Source: Halodurantibacterium daqingensis (GTDB taxonomy: Bacteria > Pseudomonadota > Alphaproteobacteria > Rhodobacterales > Rhodobacteraceae). From it: a stretch of 64,000 nt of DNA. The DNA lies in NCBI RefSeq assembly GCF_042666235.1, contig NZ_JBHTFQ010000011.1:43502-107501 (forward strand), given 5' to 3'. Position 1 is the first letter of the stretch. Each line of letters starts with the position of its first letter. Below, one piece after another: positions 18,273-25,698 of this stretch. The notes below the pieces were generated by a model that was not told where the DNA came from, did no database searches, and saw nothing but the letters and a program-made list of their open reading frames with translations. The position numbers were made by a program, and so were the translations under genes.

Positions 18273-19168
18273 GCCGCGGCCCGCTGGCCCTCACCCTCGT
18301 CCGGGCAGGGGGCCAGCAGATCCTCGTGCCGGCGCTCGTTTGCGGCCACGTGCCCAAGTTCGGTATTGAGACAGAACCCGACAAGCACTGCATAGGCGCT
18401 GAGGTAAAGCCACATCAGCAGGGCGATCACCGCGCCGATCGAACCGTAGATCTCGTTGTAATTTCCGAAGTTCGACAGGTAGAACGACAGGCCCACCGAG
18501 GCACCCGCCCAGATCACCACCGACAGCACCAGCCCCGGCGAAAGCCAGGGCGCGCGCTTCAGGGGCGTGTTCGGCCCGTAGCGGTACAAAAGCCCGATGC
18601 CGAACACCAGCGCCCCCACGGCAATTGCCCAGCGCAGCACGCTCAGCAAAAGGCCTGCCACCGGCCCCACGGGGGCGAAGGCAAGAATGACCGGCACCAC
18701 CACAAGCGAGGCCAGCGCGATGATCCCCACAGCGATCAGCGCGAGCGTGAGCAGGAGGGCAACGACGATCTCCATCACCCCCGCCCGCAGTTCGGTGCCC
18801 GCAACGGCGTTGAGCCCCCGCATCAGCGCCGCAACGCCCAGCCGCGCCGTCCAGAGTGCCGCGCCAAGCGAAATGGCCGTGGTCCAGCCCAGCGTCGTTT
18901 CCCGCGCCCGCAGCAATGCCCGCACCTGCGCCTGAAGCACCGCGTAGGCATCCTGCGGCACGAACTCGGCCAGAAGCTGCATCTGCTGCTCGATCACCAC
19001 CGGATCGGCAAGAAAGCCGAACAACGAGATCAGCGCCGCCACGCCGGGAAAGATCGAGAACATCGTCCAGAAGGCGACGCCCGAGGAAATCAGGCCGATG
19101 TGGCGTTCGCTGATGACCGTCCACATGCCATGCAGGATCCGGAACCACCTCGCGTCGGTAATCTTCAT
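18266..19168 (-). CDS. YihY/BrkB-family inner membrane protein
   Basis: Multi-pass membrane protein of unknown function (formerly mis-annotated as ribonuclease BN). The 300-residue protein has about six hydrophobic segments and the family motifs SSGVAFWTMFSIFPGVAALISL (near residue 30, read in parts) and YGSIGAVIALLMWLYLSAYAVL-like C-terminal helix, followed by a charged tail. The ATG at 19168 is preceded by GAGG at five bases; a GTG 36 bases upstream is possible but lacks a good site. It converges on tamB with a short overlap. Confidence 0.87.
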   Translation of the reverse strand: MKITDARWFRILHGMWTVISERHIGLISSGVAFWTMFSIFPGVAALISLFGFLADPVVIEQQMQLLAEFVPQDAYAVLQAQVRALLRARETTLGWTTAISLGAALWTARLGVAALMRGLNAVAGTELRAGVMEIVVALLLTLALIAVGIIALASLVVVPVILAFAPVGPVAGLLLSVLRWAIAVGALVFGIGLLYRYGPNTPLKRAPWLSPGLVLSVVIWAGASVGLSFYLSNFGNYNEIYGSIGAVIALLMWLYLSAYAVLVGFCLNTELGHVAANERRHEDLLAPCPDEGEGQRAAAQ

Positions 19169-19276
19169 CCGTGCCTCGCTGCAAGGGATCGGGAACCGCG
19201 ACACATTCCGCGGCTAGGGTTCAATGGCATCTGCCGCCAAAAGTTCCGCGCCGTCACCTGCAAGCCAGGCGCCGGA

Positions 19277-19594
19277 TCAGGCACTGATGCGCAGATCGTC
19301 CATCGTCTTGCCGGCGGCAAGCGCCTCGCCGACCCAGCGCGGCTGGCGGCCACGGCCGGTCCAGGTCAGGTCGGGCTCTTCGGGATGAACGTATTTGGGC
19401 GCTACCGTCTTGCGGCGCTTCTTGAGCGCTCCGGTCAGTTCCGAAAGCGAAAAGCCCTTTTCCCGGGCGATATTCTCGATCTCGCGCAGGGCTTCCTCGC
19501 GCTGGCGATCCTTGTAGGTCTCGATCGCCTGGGTCACGTCCTTCTGAAGCTGCTTGAGCTCCTTGAGCGACAGGTCATTCAGGTTCATGGCCAT
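19277..19594 (-). CDS. H-NS family nucleoid-associated regulator, HvrA-like
   Basis: DNA-binding protein that shapes the nucleoid and silences or tunes transcription. The 105-residue protein has an N-terminal coiled-coil oligomerisation region (LSLKELKQLQKDVTQAIETYKDR) and the C-terminal H-NS motif TWTGRGRQPRWV (about residue 80), whose GRGRxPxW core contacts the AT-rich minor groove. HvrA of Rhodobacter capsulatus is the best-known relative. Two ATGs are six bases apart; AAGGA eight to nine bases from the first supports 19594. The upstream region is AT-rich, as would suit autoregulation. Confidence 0.88.
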   Translation of the reverse strand: MAMNLNDLSLKELKQLQKDVTQAIETYKDRQREEALREIENIAREKGFSLSELTGALKKRRKTVAPKYVHPEEPDLTWTGRGRQPRWVGEALAAGKTMDDLRISA

Positions 19595-19645
19595 GGGTCC
19601 ATCCTTTATACGGAAATGCTTAAATAGGTCATTAAAACGACTGAT

Positions 19646-19674
19646 CCAATAATCAGATGCGCACCGCAGTTCAA
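19646..19674 (-). promoter_or_regulatory. Possible promoter of the H-NS-like gene
   Basis: On the minus strand TTGAAC (19674-19669) and TATTGG (19651-19646) are 17 bases apart inside an AT-rich stretch of about 100 bases, unusual in this GC-rich window. Both hexamers are only partial matches to consensus, so the call rests on spacing and position about 50 bases upstream of the start codon. Confidence 0.3.
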
Positions 19675-19726
19675 TATAAAAAATGGCTGGCTTCAAATAG
19701 GCCGCGCTTTCCTTCGTGCCGGGCGT

Positions 19727-20494
19727 CTATTCCTGTGCAAGATGCCGGATTTCGGTTTCCCATTCTGCACAACGTTTCACAACCGGCGGTGGCGGCGCGA
19801 CATCGGTAAAGAAGACATCAATTTCAGCAAGCGATGCAATCCGGACGGGCGCCGTTCGGTTGAACTTGGACCGGTCGGCCACCAGAAACCGCCGCCGCGC
19901 CTGCGCCAGAATGGCCTGGCTTACCCGCACCTCCCTGAAATCGAAATCGAGAAGATCGCCATCCTCATCCAGCGCCGAGGCTCCGATCACGGCAAAATCC
20001 ACCTTGAAATGCCGCACGATTTCCAGCGTCATGTCACCCACAAGGCCGGCATCCGCGCGCCGCAAAACCCCGCCCGCCACGATGACTTCGGCCGTGGGAT
20101 TTTGCGCCATGATATTCGCAACATTGAGATTGTTGGTCACCACCATGAGATTGCGATGCGAAAGAAGGGCGCGCGCAACCGCCTCGGTTGTGGTGCCGAT
20201 ATTCAGAAACAGCGAGGCATCATCCGGTATTTCGGAGGCGCAAAGCCTGCCGATCCTGTCCTTCTCGTCGGGGTTGAGCTTGCGACGTTCTTCATAGCCG
20301 ATATTCTCCACCCCCGAACTGAGAATTGCGCCGCCATAAACGCGGTTGAGCTTGCCCGCATCGGCAAGTTCCGAAAGATCGCGCCGGATTGTCTGAAGGG
20401 TGACGCCGAAATGGGCAGCAAGTTCTTCCACGACAACCTTGCCGCGGTCGCGCGCCAGTTGAAGGATTTCGGACTGACGGAAATTCTGAGGCAC
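19727..20494 (-). CDS. DeoR/GlpR-family transcriptional regulator
   Basis: Repressor that senses a phosphorylated sugar or glycerol derivative. The 255-residue protein has an N-terminal DeoR helix-turn-helix (about residues 8-58, LAAHFGVTLQTIRRDLSELADAG) and the C-terminal DeoRC ligand domain with LNIGTTTEAVARAL (about residue 96), VVTNNLN and VGASALDEDGDLLDFD-like blocks. The start is a GTG at 20494: GGAGGG lies four bases upstream, better than the TTG further out. It resembles GlpR closely, but no glycerol genes are adjacent, so the regulon cannot be named. It is divergent from the TAXI-TRAP operon. Confidence 0.85.
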   Translation of the reverse strand: MPQNFRQSEILQLARDRGKVVVEELAAHFGVTLQTIRRDLSELADAGKLNRVYGGAILSSGVENIGYEERRKLNPDEKDRIGRLCASEIPDDASLFLNIGTTTEAVARALLSHRNLMVVTNNLNVANIMAQNPTAEVIVAGGVLRRADAGLVGDMTLEIVRHFKVDFAVIGASALDEDGDLLDFDFREVRVSQAILAQARRRFLVADRSKFNRTAPVRIASLAEIDVFFTDVAPPPPVVKRCAEWETEIRHLAQE

Positions 20495-20584
20495 AGGACC
20501 CTCCCTCTTTGCTTGCAGCAAATCACGGATCCGATGGAAGGAAAAGCAGCCAGAACGACATCAGGCGTTCGCTGCGCGTTACGG

Positions 20585-20614
20585 TTGACAAGGGACGCCG
20601 TTTTCGGGGTCAAT
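20585..20614 (+). promoter_or_regulatory. Possible promoter of the TAXI-TRAP operon
   Basis: A perfect TTGACA at 20585-20590 is followed after 18 bases by GTCAAT (20609-20614), a weak -10. It lies about 60 bases upstream of the binding-protein start, in the gap shared with the divergent GlpR-type gene. Only the -35 is convincing. Confidence 0.3.
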
Positions 20615-20675
20615 GGCGCGGCAACCGTGGCGGGCCGCTCCTTCGGCCATGCCGCTGACAGACAGGGAGAGAGTG

Positions 20676-21632
20676 ATGAAACATCTGGGACTGGCCTTCG
20701 CTGCCACTTTGGGGTTTGCCACATCCGTTCAGGCCTTCGAGCTTTCGATCGCCACTGGCGGCACCGGGGGGGTTTACTACCCCTATGGCGGCGGTCTGGC
20801 CGAACTGATCAACCGTCATGTCGAAGGCCACACCGCCTCGGCCGAGGTGACGGGCGCCTCGGTGGAAAACATGGCGCTGATTTCGCGCATGGACAGCGAT
20901 ATCGCGACGGTTCTGGCCGATACGGCCTATGCCGCCTACAACGGCACCGACCCCTTCGCCGACCGCCCGATGCCCGAAGCAAGGGCGCTGGCCGCGATCT
21001 ATCCCAATGCGGTTCAGCTCGTGGTGCTGGCCGACAGCCCGATCAACAGCCTCGCCGACCTGCGCGGACAGCGCATCTCCGTGGGCGCGCCGGGATCGGG
21101 CACCGAGGTCAACGCGCAGGCACTGTTGCAGGCGAACGGCATCACCTATGACGATCTGACGGCAGAACGGCTGAACTTCAACGAAACGGCCGATGCACTG
21201 CGCGATGGCGACATCGTCGCCGGGTTCTGGAGCGTGGGACCGCCGACCAGCAGCATCATGAACCTTGCCGCCACGCGCGCGATCCGCATCATCCCGATCA
21301 GCGACGAGGAAATCGCCAATGCGGTCGAGCTGGAGCCGGTGTTCACCTCCTACACCCTTGCCGCCGGAACCTATGACGGGATGGCCGAGGATGTGCAAAC
21401 CATCGCCATCCCCAACGTTCTGGTGGTCCACGCCGAGATGGACGAGGATCTGGCCTATCAGATCACCCGCACCCTGTTCGAGCATGTGGACGAACTGATC
21501 GCGATTCACCCGGCTGCGAACGACACGACGGTCGATTTCTCGCTGAGCTCCACCCCCATTCCGTTCCACCCCGGCGCCATCCGCTACTATGAGGAAATCG
21601 GCGCCGAGGTGCCGGGCCATCTTGTTCCGTAG
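20676..21632 (+). CDS. TAXI-family TRAP transporter solute-binding protein
   Basis: Periplasmic receptor for a TAXI-type TRAP importer. The 318-residue protein has a signal peptide (MKHLGLAFAATLGFATSVQA) and the hallmark opening SIATGGTGGVYYPYGGGLAELI, here given in part, with GASVENMALI, and RISVGAPGSGTEVNA (about residue 145). These are the TAXI subgroup's typical features. The ATG at 20676 follows AGGGAGAGAG. It is the first gene of an operon with a DUF1850 protein and the fused permease. TAXI systems often carry dicarboxylates or glutamate-like compounds, but the ligand here is unknown. Confidence 0.92.
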   Translation: MKHLGLAFAATLGFATSVQAFELSIATGGTGGVYYPYGGGLAELINRHVEGHTASAEVTGASVENMALISRMDSDIATVLADTAYAAYNGTDPFADRPMPEARALAAIYPNAVQLVVLADSPINSLADLRGQRISVGAPGSGTEVNAQALLQANGITYDDLTAERLNFNETADALRDGDIVAGFWSVGPPTSSIMNLAATRAIRIIPISDEEIANAVELEPVFTSYTLAAGTYDGMAEDVQTIAIPNVLVVHAEMDEDLAYQITRTLFEHVDELIAIHPAANDTTVDFSLSSTPIPFHPGAIRYYEEIGAEVPGHLVP

Positions 21633-22101
21633 TCTGGCCGGGCGGCTTCTGGCCGCCCTGCTGGTGCTGCCCGGCGCAGCCGGCGCCGGCGTGCTTGAAG
21701 TGCGTTCGGCCGACCGGCTGCTGGTCCGGCAGGATGCCGCGGATGACTGGTGCCTGCACTGGTCGCATTCGGTGACCGGAGGTGCGGTGGCCGATTGTTT
21801 TGCCGATCGCGATGGCCGGATGGTTCTGGTCCGGAGTTTTCTGCATGACGCCGCCGCCGGTCTTGGCCATATTCCGGGCCGGGGCGACATGCGCCCGGCA
21901 GCCGGCGGTGGTTACTGGATCGAAGGCATCAACGAGGTGCTGCCCTGCAACCGCCTGATCCTGCGGGTCGGGGCATTGCGCGTCGGACATGAATTGCGGA
22001 TCGCCGGCCATGTGATCCCGCTGTCGGCCCTGGCCGCGGGCGAACGGGTCGAGATTTCGCTGCACAGCGATGGACAGGCGGCCTCCGCCTGCGCCCAATG
22101 A
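21589..22101 (+). CDS. DUF1850 protein of the TRAP operon
   Basis: Small protein found beside many TAXI-TRAP transporters; its function is not established. About 160-170 residues, with an N-terminal hydrophobic signal or anchor (LAGRLLAALLVLPGAAGA) and then WCLHWSHSVTGG, a typical DUF1850 Trp/His/Ser block near residue 55. The start is uncertain. The ATG at 21589 lies inside the binding-protein gene without a clear ribosome site; a TTG at 21622 would give a cleaner signal peptide. Either way it overlaps the preceding gene and precedes the permease by 21 bases, so coupled expression is likely. Confidence 0.75.
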   Translation: MRKSAPRCRAILFRSLAGRLLAALLVLPGAAGAGVLEVRSADRLLVRQDAADDWCLHWSHSVTGGAVADCFADRDGRMVLVRSFLHDAAAGLGHIPGRGDMRPAAGGGYWIEGINEVLPCNRLILRVGALRVGHELRIAGHVIPLSALAAGERVEISLHSDGQAASACAQ

Positions 22102-22122
22102 CAGGATGAAGGATAGCCCTGG

Positions 22123-24153
22123 ATGGCCCGACAGACCCAGCACATCGACACTGCGACGGCAGAGATCCCGGACGCGCTGAGGACGGACGCGCGGTTCCAG
22201 CCGCGCATGGTCATCGGCCTGATCGCCCTGATCGGCATCGCGCTGTCGTTGTTCCAACTGTATTCGGCGGGCATCCGGCCGCTGGGCCTGTTCTACCAGC
22301 GCTCCATCCACCTGGCCTTCATCATGGTGCTGGCCTTCCTGATCTTCCCGGTCTTCGGCCCGCTGCGCCGACGCGGCCCGTTCGGGTGGATCATCGATAC
22401 GGGATTTGTGATCGCCGGGGCGGCAAGCGGCGCCTATATCGTGCTGAACCTTGACGCGATCATTGCCCGGGCGGGGTTCTGGTCGCCGATGGACATCACG
22501 ATGGGCATCATCACCACCATCGCCGTGCTTGAAGCCAGCCGCAGGGCGATCGGCTTTGGCATGACCGTGATCGGCACGGTGGCGATCCTCTATGCCCTTG
22601 CGGGGCCGCGTGGGGCGCTTCCCTGGCTGGGCGAATGGATGCCCGGCATCCTCAGCCATCGGGGCAACAGCGTCGATCGTCTGGTCGGGCAGCTTTACCT
22701 CGGGCAGGAGGGAATCTTCGGCCTGCCGCTTGGGGTGGCCGCGACCTATATCTTCATATTCGTGCTGTTCGGCGCGTTTCTGGAGGTCACGGGCGCGGGG
22801 CGGTTCTTCATTGATCTGGCCTATGCGGCGACGGGGCGGAAGGCGGGCGGACCGGCCAAGGCAGCCGTGCTTGCCTCGGCGGGCATGGGATCGATTTCCG
22901 GCTCGGCCATTGCCAATGTGGTGACCACGGGCGCCTTCACCATTCCGCTGATGAAACGGCTGGGCTACCGGCCCGCCCAGGCCGGCGGAATCGAGGCCGC
23001 AGCCTCGACCGGGGGGCAGATCACGCCGCCGCTGATGGGCGCGGGGGCCTTCCTGATCTCGGAATTCACCCGCACCCCCTATATCGACATCGTGCTCGTC
23101 TCGATCTTTCCGGCGGTGCTCTATCTGGGCACGGTTTATCTGTTCGTGCATCTGGTCGCGATGAAGGCCGGCATGAAGGGAATGCCGGCGGCCGAATTGC
23201 CGGCCGTGCGCGCTGTCATGGCTGCGGGCTGGCAGTTCATCGTGCCACTGGTGGTTCTGGTCTGGCTTCTGGTGATGAATGTCTCGCCGATGCGGGTGGG
23301 CTTCTGGGCGATCGTTTCGGTGATCGCGGTCAGCGTGCTGCGCAAGGTGGTGGAACTGGTCCTGATCGACCCGCGCCACGGCCGCGCGCTGACTGCCGAA
23401 CGGATTGCCGAGGCACTGCGCAGCGGCGTGACGCTTTTCTTCCAGGCGCTGGCGCTGGGGGCTCGCAATGCGGTCTCCGTGTCGGTGGCCTGTGCTGTGG
23501 CGGGGATCATCGTCGGCGTTGTCGGGCTGACGGGGCTGGGGCTCAAGTTCTCCTCGATGATGATTGCGCTGTCCGGCGGCAATATCGTCCTGGCGCTGGT
23601 GCTTGTGCTTCTCGCCAGCCTGGTTCTTGGGCTGGGGCTGCCGGTGACAGCTGCCTATATCGTGCTGATCGTGCTGGTCGGGCCGGCGCTTGCCAACGAA
23701 TTCGGCATTCCGCTGCTGATCGCGCATCTGGTCGTATTCTGGTACAGTCAGGACAGTAACGTCACGCCCCCTGTTGCGCTGGCGGGCTTTGCCGGCGCCG
23801 CGATTGCCGGCGCAAAACCGATGGAAACCAGCATCCAGGCGTGGAAATTCGCCAAGGGCCTCTATCTCATTCCGGCCTTCATGGTCTTCAACCCGGAAAT
23901 CATCATGGGCGGCCCGCTGCCCTATGTGATCTGGACCGGCGCCGTGGCCGTCCTGGCGCTTGTCTGCTTTGCCGCCGCGCTGGAGGGGTGGCTGTTCACG
24001 CGGATGGATCTGGTCTCGCGCGTGGCGGTGGTGCCGGGCACCATCGGGATCTTCTATCCTGCCCTGCCGGTCGAGATCGCAGGCGCAGCCCTTCTGGCCG
24101 GAATCGTCGGTCTCAACTGGTGGCGATCACGGACCAAGTCGGCCGTGGCCTGA
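22123..24153 (+). CDS. TRAP transporter fused permease (DctQM type), TAXI-associated
   Basis: Single large membrane protein combining the small and large TRAP membrane subunits. It uses an ion gradient to import the ligand brought by the TAXI protein. The 676 residues include about 16-18 hydrophobic segments. The DctM-like core is seen in SAGMGSISGSAIANVVTTGAF (about residue 250, in part), STGGQITPPLMGAGAFLI (about 290), and VLGLGLPVTAAYIVLIVL (about 505). GAAGG upstream supports the ATG. The gene ends the operon and converges with the dioxygenase-like gene across only eight bases. Confidence 0.92.
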   Translation: MARQTQHIDTATAEIPDALRTDARFQPRMVIGLIALIGIALSLFQLYSAGIRPLGLFYQRSIHLAFIMVLAFLIFPVFGPLRRRGPFGWIIDTGFVIAGAASGAYIVLNLDAIIARAGFWSPMDITMGIITTIAVLEASRRAIGFGMTVIGTVAILYALAGPRGALPWLGEWMPGILSHRGNSVDRLVGQLYLGQEGIFGLPLGVAATYIFIFVLFGAFLEVTGAGRFFIDLAYAATGRKAGGPAKAAVLASAGMGSISGSAIANVVTTGAFTIPLMKRLGYRPAQAGGIEAAASTGGQITPPLMGAGAFLISEFTRTPYIDIVLVSIFPAVLYLGTVYLFVHLVAMKAGMKGMPAAELPAVRAVMAAGWQFIVPLVVLVWLLVMNVSPMRVGFWAIVSVIAVSVLRKVVELVLIDPRHGRALTAERIAEALRSGVTLFFQALALGARNAVSVSVACAVAGIIVGVVGLTGLGLKFSSMMIALSGGNIVLALVLVLLASLVLGLGLPVTAAYIVLIVLVGPALANEFGIPLLIAHLVVFWYSQDSNVTPPVALAGFAGAAIAGAKPMETSIQAWKFAKGLYLIPAFMVFNPEIIMGGPLPYVIWTGAVAVLALVCFAAALEGWLFTRMDLVSRVAVVPGTIGIFYPALPVEIAGAALLAGIVGLNWWRSRTKSAVA

Positions 24154-24161
24154 CCCGACGG

Positions 24162-25088
24162 TCAGGCCGGAAGCACCAGCGGCGGGAGATGGGCGGTGAT
24201 CTCGGCCCGCCGGGATTCGTATTGCGGCGGAAGCATCAACCCCTGGCCCAGCATCTCGATCGGCTCGTCCACCGTGAAGCCCGGCGGATCGGTGGCGATC
24301 TCGAACAGGATGCCGCCGGGTTCGCGGAAATAGATCGCGTTGAAGTATTGCCGGTCTATCTGCGGCGTGACCTGCTGCCCCATCGCCCCGAGCCGGCTGC
24401 GCAGCGCCTCTTGCGCCGCATCATCGGTGGCCCGAAAGGCGATGTGATGAATCGTACCAGCCCCGGGGCGGGCGGCCGGAGCGCCGTCCACGCGCAGAAG
24501 GTCGATGATCGCGCCGCGTGCAGGGCCATCCGGACCCGGTGTCGCAACGAAGCGCAGTCGTTCCCGCGCTCCGCCGCTCTCCTGCCCGGCTTCGCGATAG
24601 CCAAGCCCCTCGGTCAGGATGCGCGCCGTCGCTTCGGGATCGCGCAGCCACAACGTTGCCGAATGAAAGCCCTCGCTTGTTCCCGTGGCGCTGGCGACGA
24701 GTTCGACCTTCAGCCCGTCGGGATCGACGAGCGGCAGAACGCGGGCGCCAAAGCGCTCTTCCTCGGGCAGAACCGTCACCCCCTGGGCGCGCAGGGCCGC
24801 CGCCTGATCGTCGAGGCTCTCGGCGGGGATGTCATAGGCAAAGCTTTCGGCCATGCCATATCCGGCGCGGCCCCTGCGCGCCGTTGCGTAGGGAAAGAAC
24901 GTGAGCACCGAGCCGGGGCCGCCCGTCCGGTCGCCATAGTAAAGGTGATAGGTGCCCGGGTCATCGAAGTTGACGGTGCGTTTGACCAGCCGCTGGCCAA
25001 GCCGCCGGGTATAGAAATCGACGTTTGCCTGCGCCAAGCCTGCAATGGCTGTCACATGGTGCAACCCGGGGGTGGTAGGTGTCGTCAT
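24162..25088 (-). CDS. Ring-cleaving dioxygenase-like VOC protein
   Basis: Cytoplasmic vicinal-oxygen-chelate protein of the type annotated as ring-cleaving dioxygenase (PcpA/MhqO/LinE-like). The 308-residue protein has two VOC modules. Probable iron ligands are the His in LHHVTAI (about residue 10), the His in TIHHIAFR (about 218) and the Glu in GILFEIATD (about 265). It may open hydroquinone-type rings, or have another function; no aromatic degradation genes surround it. GGAGG precedes the ATG. A 10-bp palindrome GCTTGCAAGC (25110-25119) lies just upstream of the start and could be an operator. Confidence 0.82.
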   Translation of the reverse strand: MTTPTTPGLHHVTAIAGLAQANVDFYTRRLGQRLVKRTVNFDDPGTYHLYYGDRTGGPGSVLTFFPYATARRGRAGYGMAESFAYDIPAESLDDQAAALRAQGVTVLPEEERFGARVLPLVDPDGLKVELVASATGTSEGFHSATLWLRDPEATARILTEGLGYREAGQESGGARERLRFVATPGPDGPARGAIIDLLRVDGAPAARPGAGTIHHIAFRATDDAAQEALRSRLGAMGQQVTPQIDRQYFNAIYFREPGGILFEIATDPPGFTVDEPIEMLGQGLMLPPQYESRRAEITAHLPPLVLPA

Positions 25089-25458
25089 CGTGGCCTCCTT
25101 GCGCTAACCGCTTGCAAGCAAACTGGTGCGCAACGCGTCCGGCGGCAAGGTGCGTCCCTTGGCACGTGCCGCGCGGCGTCTGTGCACGCCTGCACAGCCA
25201 GTCCGCCCTCGCAACCGGAACCTCATCCGGCACCGAGGCACCGAGGGTGGGCGGGCGTCAGCGCCGGGTCAGGCCCCCTTGCCCTCTCGCCTGCGACACC
25301 AGGTTCTTCCGGCGCCCTTGGTTCGACAGGGCGCAGGCCGCGCGGCCCGAGCCGAAGCGCCTCCCCTGCCGCAGGCGGGCAGCGCCGGCGGTATCCGCCA
25401 CGGCGCCGAAGCCCCACGCCCCGTGGACAAGCCTGTTGCCCGCGCCTATGGTCGCGCA
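25089..25458. other. Intergenic stretch of 370 bases, no supported gene
   Basis: It separates the start of the dioxygenase-like gene from the TusA-like gene. Open frames cross it, but their translations are arginine- and proline-rich and carry no recognisable motif. I see the palindrome at 25110-25119 near the dioxygenase start and otherwise only GC-rich sequence. It may contain promoters for both flanking genes. Confidence 0.45.
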
Positions 25459-25698
25459 ATGAAGTGGGATGCCGAACTTGATGCGATCGGGCTGTTGTGC
25501 CCGCTGCCGGTGCTGAAGGCGCGCAAGCGCCTGTCAGCCCTTCCTCCGGGTGCGGTTCTGCGCCTTCTGGCCACCGATCCCGCCGCGCATGTGGATGTGC
25601 CGCATTACTGCGCCGAAGCCGGGCATGACCTGATCGGTTCGGAACAGGAGGGCGATACGCTCGTGTTCCTGATCCGCAAGAAGGATCAGTTGCGGTAA
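25459..25698 (+). CDS. TusA-family sulfur carrier protein
   Basis: Small cytoplasmic protein expected to carry persulfide sulfur on a cysteine. The 79-residue sequence opens with DAIGLLCPLPVLKARKRL, the TusA motif with the active Cys of CPxP at about residue 13, and has the family's usual size. It stands beside the formate dehydrogenase locus and converges with the polyferredoxin gene, overlapping it by 13 bases. Sulfuration of the molybdenum cofactor by FdhD needs a sulfur source, and TusA proteins have been linked to molybdenum-cofactor metabolism, so a role here is possible but inferred. Confidence 0.85.
   Translation: MKWDAELDAIGLLCPLPVLKARKRLSALPPGAVLRLLATDPAAHVDVPHYCAEAGHDLIGSEQEGDTLVFLIRKKDQLR

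Noticed and set aside
19727..20494. Calling the DeoR-type regulator glpR outright
   Set aside because: The sequence is GlpR-like but no glycerol kinase, dehydrogenase or transporter gene is adjacent, so the specific symbol is not supported.
21463..23727. Minus-strand open frame of 754 codons
   Set aside because: Antisense to DUF1850 and the TRAP permease; composition is low-complexity His/Arg/Gln, as expected of a shadow frame.
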